Positions 20,891-30,543 of a stretch of 64,000 bases of DNA are shown here, in pieces (within the stretch, counting starts at the first letter, position 1; each line of letters starts with the position of its first letter). A program made the position numbers and the translations under genes. The DNA comes from Homoserinimonas sp. (GTDB lineage Bacteria > Actinomycetota > Actinomycetes > Actinomycetales > Microbacteriaceae). Below the pieces are notes generated by a model that was given only the letters and a program-made list of their open reading frames with translations, made no database searches and was not told the DNA's origin. The stretch is from positions 179,575 through 243,574 of the forward strand of contig JAMLGP010000001.1 of assembly GCA_023957835.1 (NCBI GenBank), read 5' to 3'.

Positions 20891-22327
20891 ATGGTCGACA
20901 AAAACCTCGCGGTGATCGTTCTGGCAGCCGGAGAAGGCACCCGAATGCGATCCAGCAGGCCCAAGGTGCTGCACCCGATAGCCGGCCTCTCAATGCTCGG
21001 CCACGTGCTCGCGACCGCAAGATCGCTCGAACCCTCTGTAGTGCTCACGGTGGTGAGGCACGCTCGGGATGCCGTGGCAGAAGAAATCTCACGGCTGTTG
21101 CCGGAGACAGTCGTCGTCGATCAAGATGAGATCCCGGGCACCGGCCGGGCCGTAGAGGTCGCGATCGCCGCCCTGCCGAAGGATTATTCCGGCGACGTAA
21201 TCGTTATTAGCGGCGATGTGCCAATGCTGGACGCCGAGACACTCACGGAATTGTTGCGCTCGCACAGAGAACGCGGTTCCGCAGCGACCGTGCTGTCGGC
21301 GGTAATCGGCGACGCGAACGGATACGGGCGAATCGTCCGCGGAAGCGACGGCTCCTTCGATCGGATCGTCGAGCAAAAGGACGCAGCCGGCCCGGAGCTC
21401 GAGATCACCGAGATCAACTCCGGCAGTTACGTGTTCAGAGTCTCGGCACTGCGCGCGGAACTACAGAAGATCGGGACGAAGAATGCCCAGGGCGAGAAGT
21501 ACCTGACCGATGTGATCGGACTGCTCAAGGGCGACAACGAGCCGGTGGAGGCGATTCCGGTCAGGGAGAGCTGGCTCGTTGCCGGAGTCAACGATCGCGC
21601 CCAGCTTGCGGAAGTGGGGGCGAGAATGAATGCCCGGATCATCCGTCGCCACCAGCTTGCCGGAGTCACGATTCAGGATCCTGCTACGACCTGGATCGAC
21701 GCCGATGTGGTGATCGCGGAGGATGTCGAAATCCTGCCGGGCACCCAGTTGAAAGGTGCAACCAAGATCGATCGCGGAGCGGTGATCGGCCCTGACACGA
21801 CTCTCGTCGACTGTGAAATCGGCGAAGGAGCCACGGTAAAGCGTACAGACGGGACGCTCGCGGTGATCGGCAAGGGGGCATCCGTCGGTCCCTGGGCTTA
21901 CCTCAGGCCGAACACGGTATTGGGTGACGAGGGCAAGATCGGCACCTTCGTTGAGACCAAGAACTCGACGATCGGCTACGGCAGCAAGGTTCCGCACCTG
22001 AGCTACATCGGCGACACCGAGGTCGGGGTGCAGTCGAACATCGGGGCGGGCACCATCACCGCGAATTACGACGGAGTGAAGAAGCATCGCACTAAGGTCG
22101 GCTCGCACGTAAGGAGCGGCTCGCACAACGTATTCGCCGCTCCCGTTACAATCGGAGACGGAGCCTACACCGGAGCAGGCACAGTGGTTCGCAAGGATGT
22201 GCCGCCGGGAGCCCTTGCAATCAGTGTTGCTCCACAACGGAATATGGTGGGCTGGGTCGCAGAGAATCGACCGGGAACTGCAGCCGCGGAAGCGGCGGCG
22301 GAGGCCGAAAAGACGGACCAGGCTTAG
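20891..22327 (+). CDS. glmU: Bifunctional UDP-GlcNAc pyrophosphorylase / glucosamine-1-P acetyltransferase
   Basis: Catalyses acetylation of GlcN-1-P and uridylylation to UDP-GlcNAc, the precursor of peptidoglycan. N-terminal uridyltransferase signature LAAGEGTRMRSSRPKVLHPIAG and ISGDVPML. From about residue 250 there is a left-handed beta-helix of hexapeptide repeats, with acetyltransferase residues in YLRPNTVLG, VETKNS and ITANYDGVKKHRTKVG. 478 residues from ATG 20891, which follows GAGGGAAGG. The C-terminus is Ala/Glu-rich. Followed by prs after 30 bp, a classic actinobacterial pair supplying UDP-GlcNAc and PRPP. Confidence 0.96.
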   Translation: MVDKNLAVIVLAAGEGTRMRSSRPKVLHPIAGLSMLGHVLATARSLEPSVVLTVVRHARDAVAEEISRLLPETVVVDQDEIPGTGRAVEVAIAALPKDYSGDVIVISGDVPMLDAETLTELLRSHRERGSAATVLSAVIGDANGYGRIVRGSDGSFDRIVEQKDAAGPELEITEINSGSYVFRVSALRAELQKIGTKNAQGEKYLTDVIGLLKGDNEPVEAIPVRESWLVAGVNDRAQLAEVGARMNARIIRRHQLAGVTIQDPATTWIDADVVIAEDVEILPGTQLKGATKIDRGAVIGPDTTLVDCEIGEGATVKRTDGTLAVIGKGASVGPWAYLRPNTVLGDEGKIGTFVETKNSTIGYGSKVPHLSYIGDTEVGVQSNIGAGTITANYDGVKKHRTKVGSHVRSGSHNVFAAPVTIGDGAYTGAGTVVRKDVPPGALAISVAPQRNMVGWVAENRPGTAAAEAAAEAEKTDQA

Positions 22328-22357
22328 GGCTGGCGCAGCCAGCGGGAAGCGAGAAAA

Positions 22358-23335
22358 GTGTCCGGAATCAAAGTCACTGGCCAGAAAAGACTGGTGATTG
22401 TTTCCGGTCGCGGATACCCTGACCTCGCAAAGCAAATCGCAGACGAACTCGGCAGCGAACTCGTTCCAACCGACGCGAGAACCTTCGCAAACGGCGAGCT
22501 CTACGCGCGCTATGACGAAAGCGTTCGCGGTTGCGACGCGTTCGTCGTTCAGTCGCACACCAATCCGATCAACGAGTGGCTCATGGAGCAGCTCATTATG
22601 GTGGATGCCCTGAAGCGCGCCTCGGCCAAGAGAATTACGGTAGTCGCCCCGTTTTACCCCTACGCGCGCCAGGACAAGAAAGGCCGCGGCCGCGAGCCAA
22701 TCTCCGCACGGCTGGTGGCCGACTTGTTCAAGGCTGCCGGCGCCGACCGGATCATGAGCGTCGACTTGCACGCCGCGCAAATCCAGGGTTTCTTCGACGG
22801 ACCGGTCGACCACCTGTTCGCGATGCCGGTGCTGCTTGAGCACTTCCGAAAGAACCTCGATACTTCAAACCTCACCGTGGTTTCCCCCGATATGGGCCGG
22901 GTGAGAGTGGCGGATGTCTGGAGTGACAGGCTCGGCTCGCCGCTGGCCATCATCCATAAACGCCGCGATCCGCTCGTGCCGAACAAGGTGACAGTTCACG
23001 ACATCGTCGGCGAGGTTGAGGGTCGGGTGTGCCTGATCGTGGACGACATGATCGACACCGGCCGCACGATCGTGAAAGCTTCGGAGGCGCTCAAGAACGC
23101 GGGGGCTCTCAGCGTGGTGGTCGCGGCAACCCACGCGATCTTCTCTGAACCTGCGCCTGAGATTCTGCAGTCCGACTTCATCGATCAGGTCGTCGTGACC
23201 GACACCCTGCCGCTGCCCGAAGCCAAGAGGTTCACGAGCCTCACGGTGCTGCCGATTGCCCCGATCCTCGCCCGCGCGATTCGCGAGGTCTTCGAGGACG
23301 GATCCGTGACGTCTATGTTCGACGGCGCCGCCTAA
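22358..23335 (+). CDS. prs: Ribose-phosphate pyrophosphokinase
   Basis: Makes PRPP from ribose 5-phosphate and ATP for nucleotide, His, Trp and NAD synthesis. GTG start at 22358. The PRPP-binding signature appears as CLIVDDMIDTGRTIVKASEAL (residues about 226-246), and the flexible-loop and ATP elements as YPYARQDKKGRGREPISAR and SVDLHAAQIQGFFD. 325 residues, class I length. Likely co-transcribed with glmU. Confidence 0.96.
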   Translation: MSGIKVTGQKRLVIVSGRGYPDLAKQIADELGSELVPTDARTFANGELYARYDESVRGCDAFVVQSHTNPINEWLMEQLIMVDALKRASAKRITVVAPFYPYARQDKKGRGREPISARLVADLFKAAGADRIMSVDLHAAQIQGFFDGPVDHLFAMPVLLEHFRKNLDTSNLTVVSPDMGRVRVADVWSDRLGSPLAIIHKRRDPLVPNKVTVHDIVGEVEGRVCLIVDDMIDTGRTIVKASEALKNAGALSVVVAATHAIFSEPAPEILQSDFIDQVVVTDTLPLPEAKRFTSLTVLPIAPILARAIREVFEDGSVTSMFDGAA

Positions 23336-23340
23336 GCAAA

Positions 23341-23354
23341 CCGCCAGCGGGCGG
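23341..23354. terminator. Hairpin between prs and the small exported protein
   Basis: CCGCC (23341-23345) pairs with GGCGG (23350-23354) around AGCG, followed by GGCTTT on the plus strand. It sits between two gene ends that face each other. Confidence 0.5.
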
Positions 23355-23372
23355 GGCTTTCGGAGCGTTCTG

Positions 23373-23711
23373 CTACGCGTCGACACCCTTGGGCAGTTCC
23401 ACCATCCCTGGGATTATGCCGAGTGAAATCACGTGCCGCCCGGCACTGAATCCGCCGACTGCGTAGCACTCCCAGCCGACGACTCCCGGACCGAACAGTT
23501 CGAATCTTGCGGAAGAGCCGGTGGCATCCGGAACCTCGTAGTGAACCGCACGGGCGCAGGAGGAGGCAGCAGAAGCCGCGCTCACCGAGAAGAGATTGGC
23601 AAACAGCGGAATCAGCATGGCAGCGACGGCGATCAGAACCACCACTCGCATAACTCTCTTGCGCCGAGCGCTGTACAGCGGCTCTTCGCTCGATTCCTCG
23701 CTGTATTTCAC
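23373..23711 (-). CDS. Small exported or membrane-anchored protein of unknown function
   Basis: 112 residues. A charged N-terminus (ARRKRVMR) is followed by a 22-residue hydrophobic segment (VVVLIAVAAMLIPLFANLF) and an Ala/Ser-rich stretch resembling a signal peptidase site. The mature part of about 65 residues has two Cys (SSCARAV and WECYAV) that could form a disulfide outside the cell. I do not recognise the family. It is convergent with prs and divergent from the phosphatase gene. Confidence 0.65.
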   Translation of the reverse strand: MKYSEESSEEPLYSARRKRVMRVVVLIAVAAMLIPLFANLFSVSAASAASSCARAVHYEVPDATGSSARFELFGPGVVGWECYAVGGFSAGRHVISLGIIPGMVELPKGVDA

Positions 23712-23820
23712 CCGGCTATCCTCCCATTCATCCCGGGCCGGTGCAGTTGCCGAAGCAGCCGATGGCGCGGACCGAGGCGGACTTCAAGCCCTGACTTCCC
23801 GGCTAGACTCGAAATCAGAC

Positions 23821-24423
23821 ATGACCACTTTTTCTCTCATCCGGCACGGCGAGACCGACTGGAATTTGCGCAATCTCGTTCAGGGCAGCACCGACATTCC
23901 GCTCAATCAAACCGGCCTCCGCCAGGCCTCGGAAGCGGTGGATCGGATCAGGGCGCTGGACCTCGACTTCGACTGGTCGGGAGTGGTTTCTTCCACTCTC
24001 TCCCGCGCGAGAGTCACCGCCCGGATCATCGCCGAGGGGCTCGAGTTGCCGCTAATGGATCCGATTGCAGACCTCGTTGAGCGCGACTTCGGTTCGAAGG
24101 AAGGATCGGATGTCGACGAGATTCACCGACTCCACCCCAGGTGGGACTTTCCAGAGGCTGAACCGAATCACCTCGTGTTCGAGCGAGCCTTCAATGCGCT
24201 CGAGAACCTGCGGAAGCAGGACGAGAGCCGATCGCTCATCGTCGTCGCCCACGGCGGGGTGTTCCGTGACATGCTCAGCAGAATCTCCGGCTACCGGATC
24301 GGCAGTATCGCCAACACCGCAGTCAATATGATCGAACACGTTGACGGCGACTGGGTGGTTCGAATGGTCAACGGCGAGCCCTTCGACGCTTCGCTATTCG
24401 AAGTACTCACCGAAGCGCACTGA
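23821..24423 (+). CDS. Histidine phosphatase family protein
   Basis: Phosphoglycerate mutase-like phosphatase. The catalytic RHG motif is SLIRHGETDWN at residues 5-15, the phosphate-binding Arg is in SRARVTARII, the acid is in LVERDFGSKEG, and the second His is in VAHGGVFRDML. 200 residues from ATG 23821. Substrate not predictable; such proteins act on sugar phosphates or other small phosphates. Confidence 0.9.
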   Translation: MTTFSLIRHGETDWNLRNLVQGSTDIPLNQTGLRQASEAVDRIRALDLDFDWSGVVSSTLSRARVTARIIAEGLELPLMDPIADLVERDFGSKEGSDVDEIHRLHPRWDFPEAEPNHLVFERAFNALENLRKQDESRSLIVVAHGGVFRDMLSRISGYRIGSIANTAVNMIEHVDGDWVVRMVNGEPFDASLFEVLTEAH

Positions 24424-24441
24424 TTCCGCGTCGCTCAGGCG

Positions 24442-24460
24442 GTCCGGACTCTGGCCGGAC
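24442..24460. terminator. Hairpin between phosphatase gene and gnd
   Basis: GTCCGG (24442-24447) pairs with CCGGAC (24455-24460) around a 7-nt loop in the 37-bp gap between two gene ends that face each other. Confidence 0.45.
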
Positions 24461-25906
24461 TCAGTGCCCGGCTTCGATTTCGACCTCTCTGCGGTCCTCC
24501 GACCACAGGGTATGGAAGACTCCCGGCTTGTCGACGCGCCGGTAGGTGTGCGCCCCGAAGAAGTCCCGCTGACCCTGAACCAGCGCGGCGGGCAGGCGGT
24601 CGGCGCGCAGCCCGTCGTAGTACGCGAGCGATGATGAGAACGCAGGCGAGGGGATCCCGGCGCTGGCTGCGGCGACCACAACCCGACGCCAGGAGTCCTG
24701 GGCGCGGCTTATCGCGTCCCTAAAGTAGGGAGCGGTAAGCAGGGCAACGAGGTTCGGATCTGCCGCGTAGGCCTCGGTGATCCGGTTGAGGAACTGAGCC
24801 CGGATGATGCATCCGCCGCGCCAGATTTTCGCGATCTCGCCCTTCCTGATGTCCCAGCCGTATTCAGTGGCCCCGGCGACGATCTCGTCGAAGCCCTGGC
24901 TGTAGGCGACGATCTTGGAGGCGTAAAGGGCGAGCCGGACATCCTCAATGAAGCTCTCAGCGTCTTCGACTTTCCAGGTCGCGGCGGGGCCGGGCAGGTC
25001 GGCGGCCGCCTTGCGCTGGTCCGGCTTTGACGAGAGCGAGCGGGCAAACACCGCCTCTGCGATTCCGGAAACCGGAATGCCCAGGTCGAGAGCGGTCTGA
25101 ACCGTCCAGGCTCCGGTGCCCTTTGCCCCCGCCTGGTCGAGGATCACGTCGACGAGCGGTTTGCCGGTTTCGGCATCCACTTGCCGCAGCACTTCCGCGG
25201 TGATCTCGATGAGGTAGCTTTCCAGTTCGCCTTTATTCCATTCGGCGAATACGTCGGCGATCTCGGCCGGCGACTTGCCCGTCCCGCGGCGAATCAGATC
25301 GTACGCCTCGGCGATGAGCTGCATGTCCGCGTACTCGATGCCGTTGTGGATCATCTTGACGAAGTGGCCGGCGCCATCGGTTCCGACGTGGGTCACGCAG
25401 GGTTCCCCCTCTGCGACGGCGGCAATCGAGCGCAGGATCGGACCGAGGGTTTCCCAGGCTTCGGCCGAGCCTCCGGGCATGATCGACGGTCCGTGCAGGG
25501 CACCTTCTTCTCCGCCAGAGATGCCGGCTCCGACGAAGTTGATTCCGGTTTCGCGCACGGCCTTCTCGCGCCGGATCGTGTCGGTGAACAGGGCGTTGCC
25601 GCCGTCGACGATGATGTCGCCCGGCTCGAATGCGGCGACGAGCTGGTCGATCACGGCATCCGTTGGCGTCCCCGCCTTGACCATGATGATCGCGGTGCGC
25701 GGCTTGCTGAGCGAGGCGGCGAAGTCCTCGATCGACTCGCTAGCGACGAAACCAGCCTCGGGATGCGCGGCGGTCAGCTCCCTGGTGCGTTCGGGGGACC
25801 GGTTGTAGATCGCGACCGAATTGCCCTCCCGGCTTGCAAGATTTCGGGCGAGGTTCGAGCCCATGACCGCCAGCCCCACAACCCCGATATTCGCCTTCGC
25901 TGGCAC
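24461..25906 (-). CDS. gnd: 6-phosphogluconate dehydrogenase (decarboxylating)
   Basis: Converts 6-phosphogluconate to ribulose 5-phosphate with NADP+ in the oxidative pentose phosphate pathway. Rossmann motif GVVGLAVMGSNLARN at the N-terminus, FVGAGISGGEEGA for substrate binding, the catalytic KMIHNGIEYADMQL (Lys and His-Asn) and the C-terminal RAQRD-type region, here as VQGQRDFFGAHTYRR. 481 residues, the long dimeric form. Strand and spacing suggest its own unit downstream of the PucR-type regulator gene. Confidence 0.96.
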   Translation of the reverse strand: MPAKANIGVVGLAVMGSNLARNLASREGNSVAIYNRSPERTRELTAAHPEAGFVASESIEDFAASLSKPRTAIIMVKAGTPTDAVIDQLVAAFEPGDIIVDGGNALFTDTIRREKAVRETGINFVGAGISGGEEGALHGPSIMPGGSAEAWETLGPILRSIAAVAEGEPCVTHVGTDGAGHFVKMIHNGIEYADMQLIAEAYDLIRRGTGKSPAEIADVFAEWNKGELESYLIEITAEVLRQVDAETGKPLVDVILDQAGAKGTGAWTVQTALDLGIPVSGIAEAVFARSLSSKPDQRKAAADLPGPAATWKVEDAESFIEDVRLALYASKIVAYSQGFDEIVAGATEYGWDIRKGEIAKIWRGGCIIRAQFLNRITEAYAADPNLVALLTAPYFRDAISRAQDSWRRVVVAAASAGIPSPAFSSSLAYYDGLRADRLPAALVQGQRDFFGAHTYRRVDKPGVFHTLWSEDRREVEIEAGH

Positions 25907-25992
25907 GTTGCAACTCCTTAGTCTTCGCCTGATCCAAGGCTATCGCCCGCATTGCTGCATGTTCTGGCCCGCATTGCGCGGGCGACCCGCAC

Positions 25993-27003
25993 TCACATGA
26001 ATCTGTTGGTTGAGAGTCGGTGGAGATACAGAGCAATTGCGAGTCGCTGCCTTCCCGGGGCTCCCGGCAGATCGAAACCGAGCCTTTCAGACAGGTCGAT
26101 AGCCTTCGATTGAACAGTGGAGTGGTGTAGCCCCAACTGTGCTGCAGCTGCCCGCTGGCTATCGCTGAAGGCAATAGCCTCAAGTACTTCGACAGACTTA
26201 GGAGAGTCGCTCAGAATCTGCGACACCGCAAGCAGGTCGGGATTGAGCTTAATCACTGAATCCGGTATCTCCGCAAGCAGGGTGATTCCTCCAAGGCCCT
26301 CCGCTTTGAGCACTGGCTCTCGACTGCTGGTAAGTCGAAGTGAAGCAAGAGCGGATGCCCAGGACTGATCGAGAGTATCTGGAGTTGAGCTATAACCGAT
26401 TCCTGCCGGGCCCGAAGGTTCGAATCTTTCGGTAGCGCGCAAGATCGTAGCTCGAACTGTTCCCGCAGGAGTTGCTACTACCGTGTAATGACCGTGAGCT
26501 CCCGCTGATCGGGCAGGTTCGGCAACTACCAAACAGGCTTCATCCGGCCCCAATTGAAGGCGAGTGCTCGCGGCTCTTCGCGATTCGAGGCTTTCCGTCG
26601 AGTCGATGATCGTATCAACGGCTCTGCTGCCGCTGGCTGGAGTGGACCTTTCGATCGCGATGCTAAGAGCCAAAGAAAGCCGTTCGAGGATTATTTCGTC
26701 GTTCGCGTGCGCGGGACCGGTTCGCTCAATCCAGGCTCGACCGTCGCCGACGACCGGGTGCTCCGGCCAGCCACCGGGATCCGGAGCGGTTGGCGAATGG
26801 GTGCGAACGCCCTTTTCGTCCACTCGAATCACTTTTTCAGCGAAGGTTACTCCGCTCGCGCAACCGCAGAGAGTAGCCGCTCCACGGAGCAGAACTTCGA
26901 AGCTCGCGTGCCCCTCAATTAACGCATCGAAGTAAGAGATGACTTTGAGGCCTTCACTGGCTTCAGGATCAAGCGCGGTGAGCCTACCTTCCAGTTCAAG
27001 CAT
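25993..27003 (-). CDS. PucR/CdaR-type transcriptional regulator
   Basis: 336 residues. The N-terminal two thirds resemble a GAF-like sensory region without clear motifs. The C-terminal 60 residues form the PucR-type helix-turn-helix: VLEAIAFSDSQRAAAAQLGLHHSTVQSKAIDLSERLG. It is the third gene after the BMP-family lipoprotein and esterase on the same strand. PucR proteins often control purine or nucleoside catabolism, which fits the BMP lipoprotein, but the ligand is not shown by the sequence. Confidence 0.75.
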   Translation of the reverse strand: MLELEGRLTALDPEASEGLKVISYFDALIEGHASFEVLLRGAATLCGCASGVTFAEKVIRVDEKGVRTHSPTAPDPGGWPEHPVVGDGRAWIERTGPAHANDEIILERLSLALSIAIERSTPASGSRAVDTIIDSTESLESRRAASTRLQLGPDEACLVVAEPARSAGAHGHYTVVATPAGTVRATILRATERFEPSGPAGIGYSSTPDTLDQSWASALASLRLTSSREPVLKAEGLGGITLLAEIPDSVIKLNPDLLAVSQILSDSPKSVEVLEAIAFSDSQRAAAAQLGLHHSTVQSKAIDLSERLGFDLPGAPGRQRLAIALYLHRLSTNRFM

Positions 27004-27073
27004 TTCTCGAAAGCCACCTCAATCGGATTTAGTGCTGCGCCCGTTCAGTCAATTGTGCGCCAGAAAGCCGAAT

Positions 27074-28042
27074 TCACACTCCGAGAGTGCGCTCAACCCA
27101 CCTATTACGGGCTTCTCGCGAGATCATTGTGATCGCGGAAAGTGGGGCTGCCATGTCATAACCGTGGAAAGCACCGGGCCAGACGTGCAACTCGGCAGAG
27201 CCTCCATCCGCCCAGATCTGTGAAGCGTAAGCGACATCTTCATCTCGAAATACGTCCACACTGCCGACCTCTATATAAGCAGGCGGCAGCCCCGAGAGAT
27301 CCCTGGCTCGAGCAGGCGAAACATAAATCGAGACATCGTCGGTGTACCTTCTGGATCCGAGCAGTGCGTCCCAGGCGGTGTCGTTGCTGATTCTGTCCCA
27401 GACACCTTCGCCAATGAGTTGGTGGCTCGAGACCGTATCGTTTCGGTCGTCGAGCATTGGGTAAATAAGAACCTGGCCGCACACCTTCGGCCCCCCTTGA
27501 TCCCTGGCCAGCAATGCCAATCCGGCAGCAAGCCCTGCTCCGGCACTTTCTCCGATAAGCATTAACCGCTCTGGATCGAACTGCAGGGCGTCGGCGTTCT
27601 CGGCCGCCCATTTCAGACCTGCGAAACTGTCCTCGATTGGGGCGGGATCAGGATGCTCCGGTGCCAGTCGATATTCGACACTGATTCCAATCGCGTCGAG
27701 ATTTTCAACCCAGTCGAGCATCGCGTCGATTCCGTAGAACCGATCGCCCATGATCATTCCGCCGCCGTGAGTGTGGAAAAAGGCGGGTCCAGCCTCGCTG
27801 TGATCAGTTCTCTGAAAGATCGAGAGCAGAACATCTGGCGCGCCGTCGGACCCAGGAACTGTGCGTTCGAAGTGCCTGATAGGCCGATTCGCGAGTTGCT
27901 CTTCGATAGGAGGAGATTCCTGCTCGGCTCGCATTTTTTCGAGGATGTCGAAGGTAATAGAAGAGTGCAATTGCTCACCCTGGGCCATCAAGACGGCCGA
28001 GAGTTCAACGTCGAATGGCGGGCGTTTGCGCGCTTTGGTCAT
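27074..28042 (-). CDS. Alpha/beta hydrolase of the HSL esterase family
   Basis: 322 residues. The oxyanion-hole motif HGGG (FFHTHGGGMIMGDRF), nucleophile elbow GESAG (LMLIGESAGAGLAAGLAL), a likely acid in VGSVDVFRDED and the catalytic His in WPGAFHGYDMAAP define a hormone-sensitive-lipase-like esterase. ATG 28042 follows GGAGTTCCC. It lies between the BMP lipoprotein and the regulator, so it may process the imported compound or an ester of it (inference). Confidence 0.88.
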   Translation of the reverse strand: MTKARKRPPFDVELSAVLMAQGEQLHSSITFDILEKMRAEQESPPIEEQLANRPIRHFERTVPGSDGAPDVLLSIFQRTDHSEAGPAFFHTHGGGMIMGDRFYGIDAMLDWVENLDAIGISVEYRLAPEHPDPAPIEDSFAGLKWAAENADALQFDPERLMLIGESAGAGLAAGLALLARDQGGPKVCGQVLIYPMLDDRNDTVSSHQLIGEGVWDRISNDTAWDALLGSRRYTDDVSIYVSPARARDLSGLPPAYIEVGSVDVFRDEDVAYASQIWADGGSAELHVWPGAFHGYDMAAPLSAITMISREARNRWVERTLGV

Positions 28043-28135
28043 GGGAACTCCAGAGTATGGGCAATTAGGCGGGAAGTTGGAGGCGGCGCGGGAGGCGAAA
28101 TCGGACTGGCCTCCCGCACCGCAGGGTGGGAATCT

Positions 28136-29236
28136 CTATTTGGGTGAACTTGGTGAATTCACCTTGATCTCGCCGCTGATTATCTTCTGCTTGATCGCGT
28201 CCAATTCTCCTTGCAGTGAAGGATCGACTTTCGATTCGAAGTCGTGGAAAGGTGAAATTCCAACTCCGTCATTGGCGAGAGTTCCAATGTAGGGAGTGTT
28301 GTCGAAGCCGCTCGTCGCTGTCTTCTCGATCACGTCGACCGTCGCGACTTTCGTGCCCTTCATCGCGGAGATGAGATAGGTGTCTGCATTCTCCGGGTCT
28401 GCGAAGTACATGTCTGAGTCTCCTCCAATTAGCACTGGAACCACTCCGGCATCCTGGAAGGCGGAAATGATGCTTATGAATGTGGTTCCGCCCCCGGATT
28501 CGATGATGTCGGCGCCCTGGGCGATGAGGTTCTGGGAGGCAGTCAGCGCTTCGGTCCCTGCAACGAAGGACCCGATTGCGAGTCCATCCTGCTTCTCTTC
28601 ATCCCAACCGAGGAGTTTCACGTCGGTACCTTTCACCGAGTTGTAGTACTTGATCCCCTCGGCGAAGCCGTCAAGGAAGATCGTCACAGGCGGGATGTTC
28701 ATTCCGGCGAAGGTTCCGATAACGCCTGTTTTGGTGTAGCTCGCGGCCGCATAACCTGCGAGGAAGGTTGCGGGAGCGACGTCGAAGAGCATCGGCTTGA
28801 TGTTTGGTGCATCCGGCTTTCCGTCAAAGTCGAGGTCGGCATCGTTGTCGATGATCGCAAAGTTGACATCTGGGTTTGCTAGGGCAGCCTTGACTGTGGC
28901 AGGGGCAAGGAGGAATCCGACAGTGACGATCAGGTTGCAGCCCTGATCAACCAGGCCGTTTACGTTTGACTCGTAGTCAGTTTCCGCATGGGATTCGACC
29001 GCAATAAACTTCGAGTTGAGATCCTTTGCCGCCTCCTGAATTGCGTCGTACGCGCTCTGGTTGAACGAGTGGTCGTTGAATCCGCCGGTGTCAGAAACCA
29101 TGCACGGCAGAAAATCGCTCTCGGCAGGTTTGGTGGATGGAGAATCGGCAGGAGGCGCCGAGCACCCCGCGAGTAGAGCGAAGGTTCCCAGCACCGCCAT
29201 GGTACCGAGCAACCTTCTCGATGTTGTGTTTTGCAT
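28136..29236 (-). CDS. BMP family substrate-binding lipoprotein
   Basis: 366 residues. Signal peptide ends at the lipobox LLAGCS, so the protein is lipid-anchored at Cys25 on the outer face of the membrane. The mature part matches the BMP/PnrA/Med family: VSDTGGFNDHSFNQSAYDAI is the typical opening, followed by VGFLLAPATVKAA, FDVAPATFLAGYAAAS and ESGGGTTFISII. Such proteins bind purine nucleosides for ABC importers. No permease or ATPase gene accompanies it here. Start ATG 29236 follows GGAGTCCAC. Confidence 0.92.
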   Translation of the reverse strand: MQNTTSRRLLGTMAVLGTFALLAGCSAPPADSPSTKPAESDFLPCMVSDTGGFNDHSFNQSAYDAIQEAAKDLNSKFIAVESHAETDYESNVNGLVDQGCNLIVTVGFLLAPATVKAALANPDVNFAIIDNDADLDFDGKPDAPNIKPMLFDVAPATFLAGYAAASYTKTGVIGTFAGMNIPPVTIFLDGFAEGIKYYNSVKGTDVKLLGWDEEKQDGLAIGSFVAGTEALTASQNLIAQGADIIESGGGTTFISIISAFQDAGVVPVLIGGDSDMYFADPENADTYLISAMKGTKVATVDVIEKTATSGFDNTPYIGTLANDGVGISPFHDFESKVDPSLQGELDAIKQKIISGEIKVNSPSSPK

Positions 29237-29344
29237 TGTGGACTCCGAATGTGTTTGGCAGGAGGTGAACCCCTCTTTGGCAATTCTCGCCGCCCGTCAT
29301 CTTCTGCCTGAACCGCCAGATACCCCAGATAAACGCCAGGCAAA

Positions 29345-29358
29345 CCGCCAATTGGCGG
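29345..29358. promoter_or_regulatory. Perfect 14-bp palindrome in the BMP/nadE intergenic region
   Basis: CCGCCAATTGGCGG lies about 110 bp upstream of the BMP lipoprotein start and 77 bp upstream of nadE. It has the form of a dimer operator and is a reasonable candidate site for the co-encoded PucR-type regulator; this assignment is inference. Confidence 0.5.
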
Positions 29359-29434
29359 GAATCGCCAAGGTTGCGGTCGAGTAGAGCATCCGCCTCGAGA
29401 CCGCTCTTCGAGGACTCCGTTATAGGGTGGCGTC

Positions 29435-30256
29435 ATGCGAGCGCTTCAGGAGCAGATCATTCGGGAGCTGAACGTTTCGGCTGCGATTGATCCTTCGCTC
29501 GAGGTTGAGACGCGGGTTGAGTTTCTGGCTGAGTATGCGCGTGTAACCGGTGCGAAGGGGTTCGTGCTCGGAATCAGCGGCGGCCAGGACTCTTCGCTTG
29601 CCGGGAGGCTTTGCGAGCTCGCGGCCGAGAAGCTTGCAGCCGACGGCGTTCAGTCGGAGTTCATTGCGGTTCGACTTCCCTACGCCGTGCAGCATGACGA
29701 GGCGGATGCCCAGCTCGCCCTCGAATTCATTCAGCCTCAGCGCACAGTGACCTTCAATATTCAGCGTGCGGTCGACGGCTTCGAAGCCGAGTACCGAGAC
29801 GCACTCGGCGACGAAATGCAAGATTTCACCAAGGGAAACGTAAAGGCGCGCTCGCGAATGATCGCTCAGTACGCCCTCGCCGGGCAGCGATCACTGCTCG
29901 TGGTCGGCACTGATCACGCGGCGGAGGCGGTCACCGGCTTCTTCACCAAGTTCGGCGACGGTGGCGCAGACGTGCTGCCGCTAACCGGCCTCACCAAGCG
30001 CCAGGGTCGCGCACTGCTTGAGGTGCTCGGAGCCCCTGAGCGGCTCTACACCAAGGCGCCGACCGCGGACCTGCTCGACGATCGGCCGGGACAGACCGAC
30101 GAAGAGAACCTGGGACTGAGCTATCAGCAGATTGACGATTACCTTGAGGGTCTCGAAGTTGCTCCTGAAGTTGCTGAGCGAATCGAGGCGAAGTACCTGG
30201 CCTCAAGGCACAAGCGGCACCTGCCGGTATCGCGCTTCGACGACTGGTGGCGGTAG
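29435..30256 (+). CDS. nadE: Ammonia-dependent NAD+ synthetase
   Basis: Amidates deamido-NAD+ using ATP and ammonia. The ATP-pyrophosphatase P-loop is [14 protein letters not shown] (residues about 48-61). [25 protein letters not shown] carries the conserved loop. At 273 residues there is no glutaminase domain, so it uses ammonia like E. coli NadE. The C-terminal segment [17 protein letters not shown] is characteristic. Confidence 0.96.
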   Translation: MRALQEQIIRELNVSAAIDPSLEVETRVEFLAEYARVTGAKGFVLGISGGQDSSLAGRLCELAAEKLAADGVQSEFIAVRLPYAVQHDEADAQLALEFIQPQRTVTFNIQRAVDGFEAEYRDALGDEMQDFTKGNVKARSRMIAQYALAGQRSLLVVGTDHAAEAVTGFFTKFGDGGADVLPLTGLTKRQGRALLEVLGAPERLYTKAPTADLLDDRPGQTDEENLGLSYQQIDDYLEGLEVAPEVAERIEAKYLASRHKRHLPVSRFDDWWR

Positions 30257-30543
30257 CGGCGCGACCAGCCGAACCGGCATCCGCTGGGGGCAGGACCGCG
30301 GCCGAGCCTGCATCGGCAGGGTCTCGGTCGGGGACGAGCAGTTCGGCTTCATCCGCTTGCGCTAGACTCTTGGATTGAACTTCGGCGAGGGATCGAAAGG
30401 TGCAGGCGAAAGCCGCCCCGGACATCCGTGATCGACGCGGTGAGCAGGCGAGGTCTTCTGGACCGCAAGTCTTTCCTCACGCGCAAGCGTTCGAGTTGAC
30501 AAACATGAGACAGGCGGGCCAAGAGCCTGCGAAGGAGATTGAA
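30257..30543 (+). promoter_or_regulatory. Non-coding leader of rplY
   Basis: 287 bp without a supported gene. A candidate -10 hexamer TAGACT lies at 30363-30368. An in-frame extension upstream of the rplY ATG is open but has no homology to L25. Nothing else is recognisable. Confidence 0.35.

Noticed and set aside
20167..21048. Long form of the MarR protein (293 residues)
   Set aside because: The extension has no homology and would cover tRNA-Gln and the glmU start; ATG 20658 has a ribosome site.
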